Assembly (NCBI RefSeq): GCF_900100075.1
Contig: NZ_FNEG01000008.1
Span: 1-64,000 of the forward strand
Length of the DNA: 64,000 nt
Source of the DNA: Chryseobacterium jejuense
GTDB taxonomy: Bacteria > Bacteroidota > Bacteroidia > Flavobacteriales > Weeksellaceae
Direction of reading: 5' to 3'
Shown here in pieces: positions 44,737-55,800 of this stretch (positions are counted from its first letter, which is position 1; the number at the start of each line of letters is the position of its first letter). The notes under the pieces are model-generated. The model saw only the letters and a program-made list of their open reading frames with translations. It was not told the origin of the DNA and searched no databases. The position numbers and the translations under genes were made by a program.

Positions 44737-47190
44737 ATGAAAAAATTAAGTACAGCTGTATTATTACTGGGAACAATTTTAGTTGCTGCTCAGGAGCAGG
44801 AAGAAAAAGGAAAACAAATCGAAGACATCATCATCGTCGGAAACCGTAACGTTAAAAGAACAAAGCTGGAAACTCCGGTGCCTGTGGATGTTATCAATAT
44901 CGATAAAGTTCAAAGATCGTCTCCACAAATGACGGCTCAGGACCTTCTGAACTATGTTATTCCTTCCTTCAATGCTGTAAGACAATCCGCGTCTGATGGA
45001 ACAGAGCATATTGATCCTGTAACGTTAAGAGGAATGGGTCCGGATCAGGTTTTAGTACTGCTTAATGGGAAAAGAAGACATACCACTTCACTGGTTAATT
45101 ATCAGAATACAGTAGGAAATGGATCTGTAGGAACAGATTTAAGTACCATTCCTGTTATTGCCATAGAAAAAATTGAAGTATTAAGAGATGGTGCGGCTGC
45201 ACAATACGGGTCCGATGCTATTGCCGGGGTTATCAATATTATTTTAAAAAAGAATGCAGGTGCTTCTGCAAGTTTAACCTATGGATTAAGTGGAAGAAAT
45301 GATGGAGATACTTATCAGGCAGGTGTAAACTATGGAACTTCTTTGGGTAAAAATGACGGATTTATCAATCTTTCATTACAACTAAGCCACAGAGGAAAAA
45401 CAACGAGAACTCAAAATCATAATCTTGATATTTTCGGGAATAATTTCGCTTATGAATTTGCTGGTGATGCTGAAGCTATACAAGCTGCCAGGGATGCGGA
45501 TGACGCGAAGATTAAAGAAAGAGGATTAACGAGAGATGATTTCAATTTCCAGATTGGAGATGCACAGATCAGACAGGGACAATTGTTTTTCAATTCAGAA
45601 TATCCTTTGAATGATCATTTTAAATTCTATTCTTTTGGAGGTTTCAGCATTAAAGAAGGAAAAGGATACGGCTTCAGAAGACTTCCTAATGAAGACTTTA
45701 ATATTGTGAAAGCAATTTATCCTAACGGTTTTCAGGCCGTTCTGAATTCTCAGATTTATGATATTTCCTATGCAGTAGGAGCAAAATATAATGTAAACGA
45801 TTGGTTGATTGATCTTAGTAATACTTTTGGAAGCAATACCTTCAATTATAACGTAAGCAATACCAATAATGCCTCTCTGGGGATCAAATCACCAACCCGT
45901 TTTTATGCAGGAGCGCATAGCTTCTTGCAAAATACAGTGAATCTTGATGTTTCGAAAAAGATAAAGAACTTCAATATTGCATTCGGAGGAGAATTCAGGT
46001 TTGAACAATATCAGATCAAAGCAGGAGATGAGGCTTCTTACACTCAATATGATGAGAATGGAAATGTGGCAACAAAAGATTCTAAAGTGATAGGAGCTGG
46101 AGGTTCGCAATCCTTCATTGGTTTTTCACCGGATAATGCTTTGAAAAAAGACAGACATTCTACAGCGGTATATGCTGATATTTCCTATGATTTGGATAAA
46201 AAACTGAATATTGATGCCGCTGCCAGATTTGAAAACTACTCGGATTTTGGAAGTACCCTGAACGGAAAACTTGCCGTGAGATATGAATTTGTAAAAAATT
46301 ACGCTATAAGAGCAGCAGTTGGAACAGGGTTCAGAGCACCATCCCTTCAGCAACAGTATTTTAACAACTCTTTTGCTGATATTTCTACTTCCGGTTCCGG
46401 AATTGTTAGGAAAGGAATCTTCAATAACGATAGCCAGGCCGCACAAGTTCTGGGATTTGATAAATTAAAGCAGGAAACCTCAGTTAATGGAAGCGCAGGA
46501 TTTACCCTACAGCCCATTAAAGGACTCTTTATTACGGTAGATGGATATATCATTAAAGTGAAAGACAGAATTGTCATTACCAGCAATATCACGGATTCAA
46601 GATTGTCTGATCCTAAAGTGGTAGGAGAAGGAAATGCAGTGGAAAGCGGCAGATTCTTTGCCAATGCCATTGATACCGAAACAAAAGGATTAGATGTAGT
46701 CGTTTCCTATGATTGGAAGCTGGCTGGCGGAAGCTTAAATATTAACCTTGCCGGAAATTATACCGAAACAAAAATTACAGATTTTCACTTCCCGGAAAAC
46801 CTTGGAACTCCACAAAATGAATTCTTTGGCCCGGATCAGATCAACATTATTGAAACCCTTTCTCCTAAAACAAAAGCTTCATTGGGGCTAACGTATGGAA
46901 TAGGTAAATTCAATTTTCTCGTGAGAAATACCTATTTTGGTAAAGTAATAAGAGACGGTTACCCTTTCGGAGAAGTTCAGGAATTTTCTCCAAAAGTGAT
47001 TACTGATGTTAGTGTAGGATATGATATCACAAAAAATATCAACTTTACAGTAGGAGCCAACAACGTATTTGATGTTTTCCCGGATCTTCAGAGCTATAAA
47101 AATTCATATTATGGAGTATTTAAATATGCGCCGGTTCAGATGGGAACATTGGGAAGCTATTTCTTCGGAAGGCTTAATTTTAATTTTTAA
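44737..47190 (+). CDS. TonB-dependent receptor under SAM-I control
   Basis: 817 aa from ATG 44737; a TTG five codons earlier would spoil the signal peptide (MKKLSTAVLLLGTILVAA|QE). The plug domain starts near 20, with the TonB-box-like EDIIIVGNRN and LLNYVIPSF, LRGMGPDQVLVLLNGKR and IERIEVLRDG-type VLRDGAAAQYGSDAIAGVIN. The rest is a 22-strand barrel ending in Phe. No N-terminal carboxypeptidase-like domain and no SusD partner. The SAM-I leader and the permease 7 bp downstream point to uptake of methionine or a related sulfur compound. Substrate is inferred. Confidence 0.88.
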   Translation: MKKLSTAVLLLGTILVAAQEQEEKGKQIEDIIIVGNRNVKRTKLETPVPVDVINIDKVQRSSPQMTAQDLLNYVIPSFNAVRQSASDGTEHIDPVTLRGMGPDQVLVLLNGKRRHTTSLVNYQNTVGNGSVGTDLSTIPVIAIEKIEVLRDGAAAQYGSDAIAGVINIILKKNAGASASLTYGLSGRNDGDTYQAGVNYGTSLGKNDGFINLSLQLSHRGKTTRTQNHNLDIFGNNFAYEFAGDAEAIQAARDADDAKIKERGLTRDDFNFQIGDAQIRQGQLFFNSEYPLNDHFKFYSFGGFSIKEGKGYGFRRLPNEDFNIVKAIYPNGFQAVLNSQIYDISYAVGAKYNVNDWLIDLSNTFGSNTFNYNVSNTNNASLGIKSPTRFYAGAHSFLQNTVNLDVSKKIKNFNIAFGGEFRFEQYQIKAGDEASYTQYDENGNVATKDSKVIGAGGSQSFIGFSPDNALKKDRHSTAVYADISYDLDKKLNIDAAARFENYSDFGSTLNGKLAVRYEFVKNYAIRAAVGTGFRAPSLQQQYFNNSFADISTSGSGIVRKGIFNNDSQAAQVLGFDKLKQETSVNGSAGFTLQPIKGLFITVDGYIIKVKDRIVITSNITDSRLSDPKVVGEGNAVESGRFFANAIDTETKGLDVVVSYDWKLAGGSLNINLAGNYTETKITDFHFPENLGTPQNEFFGPDQINIIETLSPKTKASLGLTYGIGKFNFLVRNTYFGKVIRDGYPFGEVQEFSPKVITDVSVGYDITKNINFTVGANNVFDVFPDLQSYKNSYYGVFKYAPVQMGTLGSYFFGRLNFNF

Positions 47191-47197
47191 TGAGTAA

Positions 47198-48496
47198 ATG
47201 AGTACTGCTTCACATCAGATCGGCTGGAAAACAGCCGCAGCCATCGTAGTTTCCAATATGATAGGAACGGGGATTTTTACAACCCTGGGATTTCAGTTAT
47301 CCGATATTACCAATACCTACAGTATTTTCCTGTTATGGGTAATCGGAGGAATTCTGGCACTGTTTGGTGCCTTTTGCTATGCGGAATTAGGATCCCATTT
47401 TAAAGGAAACGGTGGTGATTTTATTTATCTTAAAGAAACCTATCATCCTTTATTTGGTTATCTGATAAGCTGGGTTTCCCTGATTATCGGGTTTTCTTCG
47501 CCTGTTGCGTTGGCAGCATTGGCCATGTCGAAATATCTTTCCGTATTTGATTATTCCTTTGGAAATGGTTTTGCGATTGCAGCCATATTTTTGGTGGCTA
47601 TAACGCTATCATTCAGTTTAAAGACTTCAAGCCGTTTTCATAACTTTTTCACGTTTATCAAGATTGCTTTTATCATTGTACTGGTGATTCTGGGAGTTGG
47701 ATTATCAGATTCTCCCCAAATTGGAAACAGCTTAAACTTCAGTGACAGCTGGCAGAATGAGATTATGCTTCCTGCCTTTGCAACCTCATTGGTTTTTGTT
47801 ACCTATTCCTATACCGGATGGAATTCAGCGTCTTATATTGCGGGGGAAATAAAAGATGTTCAAAAAAATCTTCCTAAATCACTGATTATAGGAACCGTTT
47901 TTGTGACCATAAGCTATATTCTTGTGAATTACATCATGCTGAAACATGCTCCGGTAGATCAATTGGCAGGAAAAGAAGATGTAATGGGAGAAGCTGCCGT
48001 AAATATGCTGGGACTTTCTTTCGGAAAAATTGTGAATATTTTTATCGCATTACAACTGATTGCAACAATTAGTGGATATCTCTGGGTAGGATCAAGACTT
48101 ACACAGGCTTTTGCAAAAGATACCCGCATCTGGAAACAGCTTTCTGTAGGAAATAAAAAAGGAATTCCGGTAAGAGCCATCTTTGCTCATGCGGTTATCG
48201 CAACGATCATTATTTTAACAGGAAGTTTCAAGGAAATCTTTGTGTATACCGCATTTATCCTTCAGTTATTTGCAAGTTTAGCGATTTCAACCGTGTATTT
48301 TCTTAAAAAGAAGGATAGAAAAATTTTTAAATCCAACGCCTTTTATATTTTCCCGACAGTTTTCTTACTCTTTAGTATTTATATTCTGTACTTTACCTTT
48401 ATTCATAACCCTAAAGAAAGTTTAATAGGGCTGGGAATTATTGCGGTAGGACTTATTTTATATTGGATAGACAGAAGACTTTCCAAGGGAGATTAA
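47198..48496 (+). CDS. APC-family amino-acid permease
   Basis: 432 aa with about twelve membrane segments. It begins GWKTAAAIVVSNMIGTGIFTTLGF, the unwound first helix of APC transporters (GxGIF), and has SYTGWNSASYIAGEIKDVQKNLP in helix 6 and the loop after it. It starts 7 bp after the receptor gene and so shares the SAM-I riboswitch. Inner-membrane transport of methionine or a relative is the best inference; the sequence alone does not fix the substrate. Confidence 0.86.
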   Translation: MSTASHQIGWKTAAAIVVSNMIGTGIFTTLGFQLSDITNTYSIFLLWVIGGILALFGAFCYAELGSHFKGNGGDFIYLKETYHPLFGYLISWVSLIIGFSSPVALAALAMSKYLSVFDYSFGNGFAIAAIFLVAITLSFSLKTSSRFHNFFTFIKIAFIIVLVILGVGLSDSPQIGNSLNFSDSWQNEIMLPAFATSLVFVTYSYTGWNSASYIAGEIKDVQKNLPKSLIIGTVFVTISYILVNYIMLKHAPVDQLAGKEDVMGEAAVNMLGLSFGKIVNIFIALQLIATISGYLWVGSRLTQAFAKDTRIWKQLSVGNKKGIPVRAIFAHAVIATIIILTGSFKEIFVYTAFILQLFASLAISTVYFLKKKDRKIFKSNAFYIFPTVFLLFSIYILYFTFIHNPKESLIGLGIIAVGLILYWIDRRLSKGD

Positions 48497-48617
48497 AAGG
48501 AATATTGAAAACATAAAAAAGCGGATAGGGCAATTTGTAAACGGATCTTTTTAGCGTTTTGTTCCCTTGAACCCTAATGCTCAAAAATTTATACTTTAAT
48601 TTTGAATTAATAATTCT

Positions 48618-48625
48618 TATCTTTG
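48618..48625 (+). promoter_or_regulatory. -7 box (TATCTTTG) of prfA
   Basis: Consensus TAnnTTTG 19 nt before the prfA start codon. Confidence 0.6.
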
Positions 48626-48644
48626 CACCCACAAAAATTCGACA

Positions 48645-49730
48645 ATGTCTAAATCATTAATTCCAAAATTAGAAGCTATAAAACAAAGATATAATGAGGT
48701 TGCAGACCTTATTATACAGCCTGATGTCATTTCAGACCAAAAAAGATATTCTTCTTTGAACAAAGAATATAGCGATTTGGGTAAAATTGTAAGAGTTTAC
48801 GATCAGTACAAAGGTGCTTTAGACAGCATTGAAGAATCTGACGAAATTATTGCTGATGGCTCAGACAGAGATCTTGTAGATCTTGCAAAAGAAGAAAAAT
48901 TAGAAGCTCAATCTAAACTTCCCGGATTAGAAGAAGAGCTTAAAGTTCTTTTGATTCCTAAAGATCCTGCAGATGACAAAAACGTTATCGTTGAATTACG
49001 TGCCGGAACCGGAGGTGATGAAGCTGCAATCTTCGTGGAAGATGTATACAGAATGTATACCATGTATTTCAAAACGAAAGGATGGAGACATGAAGTAACA
49101 GATTCCAATGAAGCTGCAAAAGGATACAAGGAATTGATCATGAAGGTGGAAGGAGAAGGTGTGTACGGAGTGATGAAATTCGAATCCGGAGTTCACCGTG
49201 TACAACGTGTACCTGAAACAGAATCTCAGGGAAGAGTTCATACATCTGCTATTACGATAGCCGTTTTACCGGAAGCAGAAGAAGTAGACTTTGAATTAAA
49301 CCCGGCTGATATTGAAATGCAGACTTCCCGTTCAGGAGGTGCCGGAGGTCAGAACGTAAACAAGGTTGAAACTAAAGTACAGTTAACTCACAAACCTTCA
49401 GGGATGGTAGTTGTTTGTCAACAGGCTCGTTCTCAGCTGGCTAACCGTGAGTTGGCAATGGAAATGCTAAGAACTAAGCTATACGATATCGAATTACAGA
49501 AAGTACAGGGAGATATTGCAGCACAGCGTAAATCTATGGTTTCTACAGGTGACCGTTCTGCAAAAATCAAAACATATAACTATCCACAGGGAAGAGTAAC
49601 AGATCACAGAATCAACAAATCGATGTATAATCTGGATGCTTACATGAATGGAGATATTTCTGAAATGATTGATGCCGTAATTATGGCAGAGAATGCAGAA
49701 AAAATGAAGGGAGAAGAAGAAAACTACTAA
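48645..49730 (+). CDS. prfA: Peptide chain release factor 1
   Basis: 361 aa. GGQ in [16 protein letters not shown] (near 235) is the peptidyl-tRNA hydrolysis motif. The domain 2 stop-codon loop in the PxT position reads through [24 protein letters not shown]. Recognises UAA and UAG. Standard length. A separate, shorter release-factor homologue (PrfH) lies at the window end. Confidence 0.95.
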   Translation: MSKSLIPKLEAIKQRYNEVADLIIQPDVISDQKRYSSLNKEYSDLGKIVRVYDQYKGALDSIEESDEIIADGSDRDLVDLAKEEKLEAQSKLPGLEEELKVLLIPKDPADDKNVIVELRAGTGGDEAAIFVEDVYRMYTMYFKTKGWRHEVTDSNEAAKGYKELIMKVEGEGVYGVMKFESGVHRVQRVPETESQGRVHTSAITIAVLPEAEEVDFELNPADIEMQTSRSGGAGGQNVNKVETKVQLTHKPSGMVVVCQQARSQLANRELAMEMLRTKLYDIELQKVQGDIAAQRKSMVSTGDRSAKIKTYNYPQGRVTDHRINKSMYNLDAYMNGDISEMIDAVIMAENAEKMKGEEENY

Positions 49731-49749
49731 AAGTTTCAAAAAATAAAAT

Positions 49750-49780
49750 AAAGCCTCTGATTTTTTCAGGGGCTTTTCTT
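49750..49780 (+). terminator. Terminator after prfA
   Basis: AAAGCCTCTGA (49750-49760) with TCAGGGGCTTT (49766-49776) and T-rich tail. Confidence 0.75.
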
Positions 49781-49812
49781 TTAACCAGAACAATACATTC
49801 AAAATATTAACT

Positions 49813-50478
49813 ATGAAAAACTACAAAATTATTTTTTTGCTGTTACTGACGATGATGGGACAGCAGCTTACAGCACAAACAGAAGTAAAGAAACCGAAAG
49901 AAGTATTTGAGCTTTTCTTTGGGTCTTTCCTGAATAATGATGAAGCCACCCGCCTTAAACTGAATGACTATCTGAGACCTACCGTTGAAGGAAAAGATGC
50001 TTTTGAGATCAACTTTAAAGAAAACACAGATGAAATGGTAAAATCAAGTGCAGAAAACTTCCTTTCAGTATTTCCTAAGGCAGCTGCTTCAGCCTGTCAG
50101 AAAGAAGCTGAAGATTATTTCAAAGTTGTATTTACCAATTTCAGGAATGCTAAGCTTACTATTAAAAATATTAACGTAGTTCAGAATGAATATATAGAAG
50201 ATCAGAAAATAGCTGAGGTGAAATATACGGTAAGCTTTAAGATACCAACCACTCCAACGCCTCATCCAAATGTAGAGCCAAAAAAAATAAAAGCTGATGA
50301 TCTGAAAAAATATTTACTTCAATTGACTCAGAATTTTAGCAATGCTGATAAAACAATCACCACAGATCAGGAATTCAGTTTATATGAATTAAAAGAAGGC
50401 GATAAAATATACTACTGGAACGGAAGTCCGGATCAAATTGTTACCAATCTTACCGATTTCTATTTTGACAGTTTGTAA
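49813..50478 (+). CDS. Secreted protein of unknown function
   Basis: 221 aa. Signal peptide 1-21 (MMGQQLTA|QT). The rest is mixed alpha/beta with many Lys and Asp, and no known motif. Contains a Pro-rich PTTPTPHPNVEPKK hinge at about 155-170. Monocistronic between prfA and the prolyl oligopeptidase gene, each separated by a terminator. Confidence 0.55.
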   Translation: MKNYKIIFLLLLTMMGQQLTAQTEVKKPKEVFELFFGSFLNNDEATRLKLNDYLRPTVEGKDAFEINFKENTDEMVKSSAENFLSVFPKAAASACQKEAEDYFKVVFTNFRNAKLTIKNINVVQNEYIEDQKIAEVKYTVSFKIPTTPTPHPNVEPKKIKADDLKKYLLQLTQNFSNADKTITTDQEFSLYELKEGDKIYYWNGSPDQIVTNLTDFYFDSL

Positions 50479-50514
50479 GTAGAGAACAATTGATTAATAA
50501 TCATTTAAATAATT

Positions 50515-50542
50515 AAAAGTCCCGAAAATTGGGGCTTTTTTT
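50515..50542 (+). terminator. Terminator before the prolyl oligopeptidase gene
   Basis: AAAAGTCCC (50515-50523) with GGGGCTTTT (50531-50539), then T. Confidence 0.7.
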
Positions 50543-50559
50543 ATTTCACTTACTTTATG

Positions 50560-50567
50560 TATTTTTG
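50560..50567 (+). promoter_or_regulatory. -7 box (TATTTTTG) of the prolyl oligopeptidase gene
   Basis: Fits TAnnTTTG and lies between the longest possible start (50529) and the ATG at 50583, which shows that 50583 is the true start. Confidence 0.65.
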
Positions 50568-50582
50568 AGAAAACCGTTCAGT

Positions 50583-52685
50583 ATGAATTTTAAACCTATG
50601 TTATTAACTGCTGGAGTTCTGTTTTCAGCATCTTTTTATTCTCAAACAATGAATTATCCAAAAGCATTAAAGGGAGCTCAAACCGATACCTATTTTGGAA
50701 CTGCAGTTTCTGATCCGTACAGAGATCTTGAAAATGATTCTGAGGCTACCAAAAAGTGGGTAGATGAAGAAGTAGCGTACAGCCAGAATTATCTTTCAAA
50801 AATTCCATTCAGGGATAAAATTAAAAATCAATTGAAAGATATCTGGAATTATGAGAAAATTTCAGCACCTTTCAAAGAAGGAGAATATACATATTATTCT
50901 AAAAATGATGGATTGCAGGCACAGTCTGTTTTATACAGAACAAATAATAAGACTAAGGCTACAGAAGTATTTTTAGATCCTAATAAATTCTCAGAAAAAG
51001 GAACCACTTCCTTATCTAACCTTTCTTTCAACAAAAAGGGAACGCTTGCCGCATATTCTATTTCTGAAGGCGGAAGTGACTGGAATAAGATCATCATCAT
51101 TGATGCTGTTAACAAAAAACAGATTGATGAGACTTTAGTAGATGTGAAATTCAGTGGGATTTCATGGCAGGGAGACGAAGGTTTCTACTATTCAAGCTAC
51201 GACAAACCGAAAGAAGGTACTGTCCTTTCCGGAATGACGGATAAGCATAAAGTGTATTTTCACAAGCTGGGAACAAAGCAGTCTGAAGATAAACTGATCT
51301 TCGGTGGAGAAAAAACTCCAAGAAGATATCTGGGCGCTAGTGTTTCAGACGATCAGAGATATTTAATTATTTCAGCAGCCAACGCTACGAATGGAAACGA
51401 GTTGTTTATCAAAGATTTGAAAAAAGGGGGAGACTTTGTACAGATTAACAAAGGATTTGATATCAATGCTAACATTGTAGATACTCAGGGAGATGAACTT
51501 TTCATTTCTACAGATAAAGATGCTCCTAATATGCGTCTTGTAAAAACAACCATCAGCAATCCCGCTCCGGAAACATGGAAAGATGTTATTCCACAAACAG
51601 AAAATGTATTAGGAATCTCTACAGGAGGCGGATATTTCTTTGCTACTTATATGGTTGATGCTATAGATCAGGTAAAGCAATATGATAAAACCGGAAAACT
51701 GATCAGAGAAATTACACTTCCTGGCAAAGGAAATATTTCAGGTTTTGGAGGAAAAGAAAAAGAGAAAGAATTGTATTATTCTTTCAGCAACTATATTACA
51801 CCGGGAACTACCTATAAATTCAACGTAGATTCAGGGAAATCTGAAGTATATCAGAAGCCTAAAGTGAAGTTCAATCCGGATGATTACGTTTCTGAGCAGG
51901 TATTTTACACGTCCAAAGACGGAACAAAGGTTCCTATGATGATTAACTATAAAAAAGGAACGAAGCTTGATGGGAAAAATCCTACCATTCTATACTCTTA
52001 CGGAGGTTTCAATATCAGCTTACAGCCATCTTTCTCAGTAGTAAATGCAATCTGGATGGAAAATGGGGGTATCTATGCTGTTCCAAACATCCGTGGTGGT
52101 GGTGAATATGGAAAAAAATGGCATGATGCGGGAACAAAAATGCAGAAAAGAAACGTTTTTGAAGACTTTATCGCAGCAGGAGAATACCTACAGAGCAAAG
52201 GCTATACATCAAAAGAATATATGGCACTTTCTGGAAGATCAAACGGAGGGTTATTAGTTGGGGCAACCATGACTTTACGCCCAGACTTAGCAAGAGTAGC
52301 ATTCCCAGGAGTTGGAGTATTAGATATGCTAAGATATAACAAGTTTACAGCTGGAGCTGGATGGTCTTATGACTACGGAACTGCAGAAGACAACAAAGAA
52401 ATGTTTGAATATCTGAAATCATATTCTCCGGTACACAACGTAAAAACAAAAACATGTTATCCGTCTACAATGATCATTACCAGTGACCATGATGACAGAG
52501 TAGTTCCGGCTCACTCTTTTAAGTTTGGAGCAGAACTTCAGGAAAAGCAGGCTTGCAAGAACCCTATTTTGTTAAGAATTGAGAAAAATGCAGGGCACGG
52601 TGCCGGAAGATCAACAGATCAGGTAATTGGTGAAAATGCAGATTTGATATCATTTGCTTTATATGAGATGGGAATAAAAAAATAG
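50583..52685 (+). CDS. Prolyl oligopeptidase (S9A), secreted
   Basis: 700 aa from ATG 50583, supported by the promoter box just upstream and by the signal peptide it opens (MNFKPMLLTAGVLFSASFYS|QT). A seven-blade propeller (about 60-430) precedes the alpha/beta-hydrolase domain. The catalytic Ser is in LSGRSNGGLL (about 552), Asp in DHDDRVVPAHS, His in AGHGAG near 672. Cleaves after proline in short peptides, probably in the periplasm. Monocistronic. Confidence 0.9.
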   Translation: MNFKPMLLTAGVLFSASFYSQTMNYPKALKGAQTDTYFGTAVSDPYRDLENDSEATKKWVDEEVAYSQNYLSKIPFRDKIKNQLKDIWNYEKISAPFKEGEYTYYSKNDGLQAQSVLYRTNNKTKATEVFLDPNKFSEKGTTSLSNLSFNKKGTLAAYSISEGGSDWNKIIIIDAVNKKQIDETLVDVKFSGISWQGDEGFYYSSYDKPKEGTVLSGMTDKHKVYFHKLGTKQSEDKLIFGGEKTPRRYLGASVSDDQRYLIISAANATNGNELFIKDLKKGGDFVQINKGFDINANIVDTQGDELFISTDKDAPNMRLVKTTISNPAPETWKDVIPQTENVLGISTGGGYFFATYMVDAIDQVKQYDKTGKLIREITLPGKGNISGFGGKEKEKELYYSFSNYITPGTTYKFNVDSGKSEVYQKPKVKFNPDDYVSEQVFYTSKDGTKVPMMINYKKGTKLDGKNPTILYSYGGFNISLQPSFSVVNAIWMENGGIYAVPNIRGGGEYGKKWHDAGTKMQKRNVFEDFIAAGEYLQSKGYTSKEYMALSGRSNGGLLVGATMTLRPDLARVAFPGVGVLDMLRYNKFTAGAGWSYDYGTAEDNKEMFEYLKSYSPVHNVKTKTCYPSTMIITSDHDDRVVPAHSFKFGAELQEKQACKNPILLRIEKNAGHGAGRSTDQVIGENADLISFALYEMGIKK

Positions 52686-52708
52686 ATATTAAAAGTAAAA
52701 TACTCAAC

Positions 52709-52745
52709 ATAGCGGCTAATTTGTTAAAAGTTAGTCGTTTTTTTA
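52709..52745 (+). terminator. Terminator after the prolyl oligopeptidase gene
   Basis: CGGCTAA with TTAGTCG (one G-U) around an 11-nt loop, followed by T. Confidence 0.65.
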
Positions 52746-52821
52746 TGTGAAATTATATTTATAATTCTTATTTTTATCGCGGATATTTAAAGTTTATTAA
52801 TCTTAGATTAATTAAGTGATT

Positions 52822-55800
52822 ATGAAAAAAAGAATTTTACTAGTTTGTGCATTGGCAGCGGGGCTGTCTAGCTTTAATGCACAGAGGTGGACGCCAGCCT
52901 CACAAAAAACGTCTGACATTAGAAGAGAGGTAGAGGTTCAGTATTCTTATAGAATGGATCTTCAGTCTCTTAGAAATACATTGAAAAATGCTGTAGAGAC
53001 AGGGAAAGGAGCTCAGGCTGTTATTATTTCTTTACCTACGGCGGAGGGAAAAATTGAACAATTTGCAGTGTACAGTGAGCCTGTGATGGAAAAATCTTTA
53101 GCAGATAGATATCAATTAGGTTCTTATATGGGAGTTGGAGTAGATGATCCATCTAAATATGTGAGATTCAGTACTTCTCCAACTGAAATGCAGTCTATGA
53201 TTATTAAAGACGGAGTATTTCAGTTTATAGAGCCAATCTCTACAGATAAACAAACTTATGGTGTTTTCTATAAAACAAAAAGAACAGAAGGACTCCATGG
53301 TTTTGAATGTTCAACAGATGAAAAAGGATTGGACATTAAAGCATTAGAAGCATTTGGAAAAAAAAATCTTTCTAATGTAGGAATTGCAAATAGACCAGCA
53401 AGTACAAAATTTAGAACATATAGATTAGCACTTTCTGTAACAGGAGAATATACACAGTATTTCTTATCTCAGCCGGGAGCACCTGTTGCCACAACTGAGG
53501 ATGAAAAGAAAGCAGTGGCACTTACAGCCATCAACAATACGATGAGTAGAGTAAATGGTGTTTTCGAAAAAGATTTTGGTATTAAACTTCTTGTTCAGAA
53601 CTTCCCTGGAATCATTTATACCAATGCAGCTACAGATCCTTATTCGGCGGCAGCACAAATGGGGAACTGGAATGTACAGCTTCAACAAACTCTTACTACC
53701 CAGGTAACTAATGCAAACTATGATATAGGTCATTTATTTGGTGCCACAGGAGGTGGAGGAAATGCAGGATGTATTGGTTGTATCTGTACGGACCCTGCCA
53801 GTACCACTGCTAAAGCTAAAGGTTCAGGATATACTTCTCCTGCCAATGGAAAACCTTTTGGGGATGCTTTTGATATTGATTATGTAGCTCATGAAATGGG
53901 GCATCAATTAGGAGGAAATCATACATTCTCTCATGCTTCTGAGGGATCAGGAGTTAATATTGAACCAGGTGGAGGTACTACCATTATGGCTTATGCCGGA
54001 ATTACACAGGATAACCTACAGGCTAATTCTAATGCTTACTTCCATTATTCTTCCATTAATCAGATTCTAAATAATCTGGATGCGAAAACAACATGTGGAA
54101 CTACAGAAACCATCACAAATAATAATGCTCCAGTTATTTCAGCTCTTACAGCATATACTATTCCTAAAGGAACGGCTTATTATTTAGAAGCATCAGCCAC
54201 TGATGCACAAGGTGATCCGATTAACTATACTTGGGAGCAATATGATACTGCAAGCAGCAAGGCTTCTATCTCTGGAGATAGCGGTTGGGGATTCATTACA
54301 GAAGGTTCTATTGCTAGATCTTTTACAGGTACAGCAAGTGGAAAAAGATATTTCCCTAGTTTACCTCTTGTAATGGAAGGTAAGCTTACTAACAAAGCAA
54401 CATGGGAAACCGTTTCATATGTTCCTAGAGTACTTCATTATGCTGTTACTGCAAGAGATACAAATGCGCAGAGACCAATGCTTTCATCTCTAGAAACAAC
54501 AGTTACAGTAGGTAATGACGGTCCATTTAAGTTTACTGGTATTACAGGTTCTACATCACTTTATAATAATGCAGCCAACACTATTTTATGGGATGTAGCC
54601 AATACAAATACAGCTCCTTACAATACAACAAACGTTAAAATTGAATATACTACAGATCTTGCAAATGGTGCATCATGGACAGAACTTGTAGCTTCTACAC
54701 CTAATACAGGAAGCTTCACAGGGCAGATGCCAGCAGGATTAACAGGAAATATTAAGTTAAGAATTTCTGCTGTAGGAAATGTATTCTATGCAGTATCTCC
54801 TACGTTGAAAGTTGAAACAGCTCCAACATCTTCTTCTGCAGCACCTACAGGTGTTTTTGCACTAGATACAGAAGTTTTAAAAAGCTCAGCGAGATTATCT
54901 TGGAATAACTTCCCAGGGGCTACATATTTAATTAACTACAGAAAAGTAGGGGAAACAAACTGGCAAAATACCACAAGTAATACAAGCTCTGTAACATTAG
55001 CTAATCTTGAAGATGAAACTAATTATGAAGCACAGGTAGCAGCTGTTGTAAACAGTGTTCCAGGAACATATTCTTCAAACTATACCTTTAAAACAAAAGG
55101 GTTAAGAACAGGTTATGATTACTGTTTAATGACAACAGGAGGAAATAACATGAACGGATATTATTACAGTGGATTAATTAGCTTTGGATTAGCTAACTTA
55201 AATTATTCGCAAACAAGTATTGCAGGAGTAGCTAGAACTTATCTTGACTTCAGTGAGGATGCAACTAGGTTGGTGAACCTAACAAAAGGAACACAATATA
55301 CAATTACATACAGAAACTTAGGAAATGCAGCGGGTTATGATGACTTTATTGAAGTATGGATTGACTATAACAGAAACGGTGTTTTTGAAGATTCTGAGAA
55401 AATTGGATCTAGCGGTGACATTCCGGTTAATGATCCTGATTCTGGTTATGATTATCATGATGGAACATTAACGTTTACAGTACCGAATACCGCTTACTCA
55501 GGTGATAAAATGCTTAGAATGAGAGTAGCAAGTACATTCTTTAATCCTTCATCAGGACCATGTGGATATCCTTCAGTTCCGGCAGGTCCAGGAGTTATTG
55601 TTTCTGCTGGTGGATTCAGAGATTTCTCAGTGAAGATCGCAGAAACATTAGGAACAGATGAAGTAAGAGGTACGAAGTCATCATCAGAAGTTTCTATCTA
55701 TCCTAACCCTGCAGATACTTTCGTAGAAGTGAAAAACCTTAAAGGTAAGGCAGATTACAAAATTTACTCTGCTGACGGAAGATTAGTTCAGGAAGGTAAA

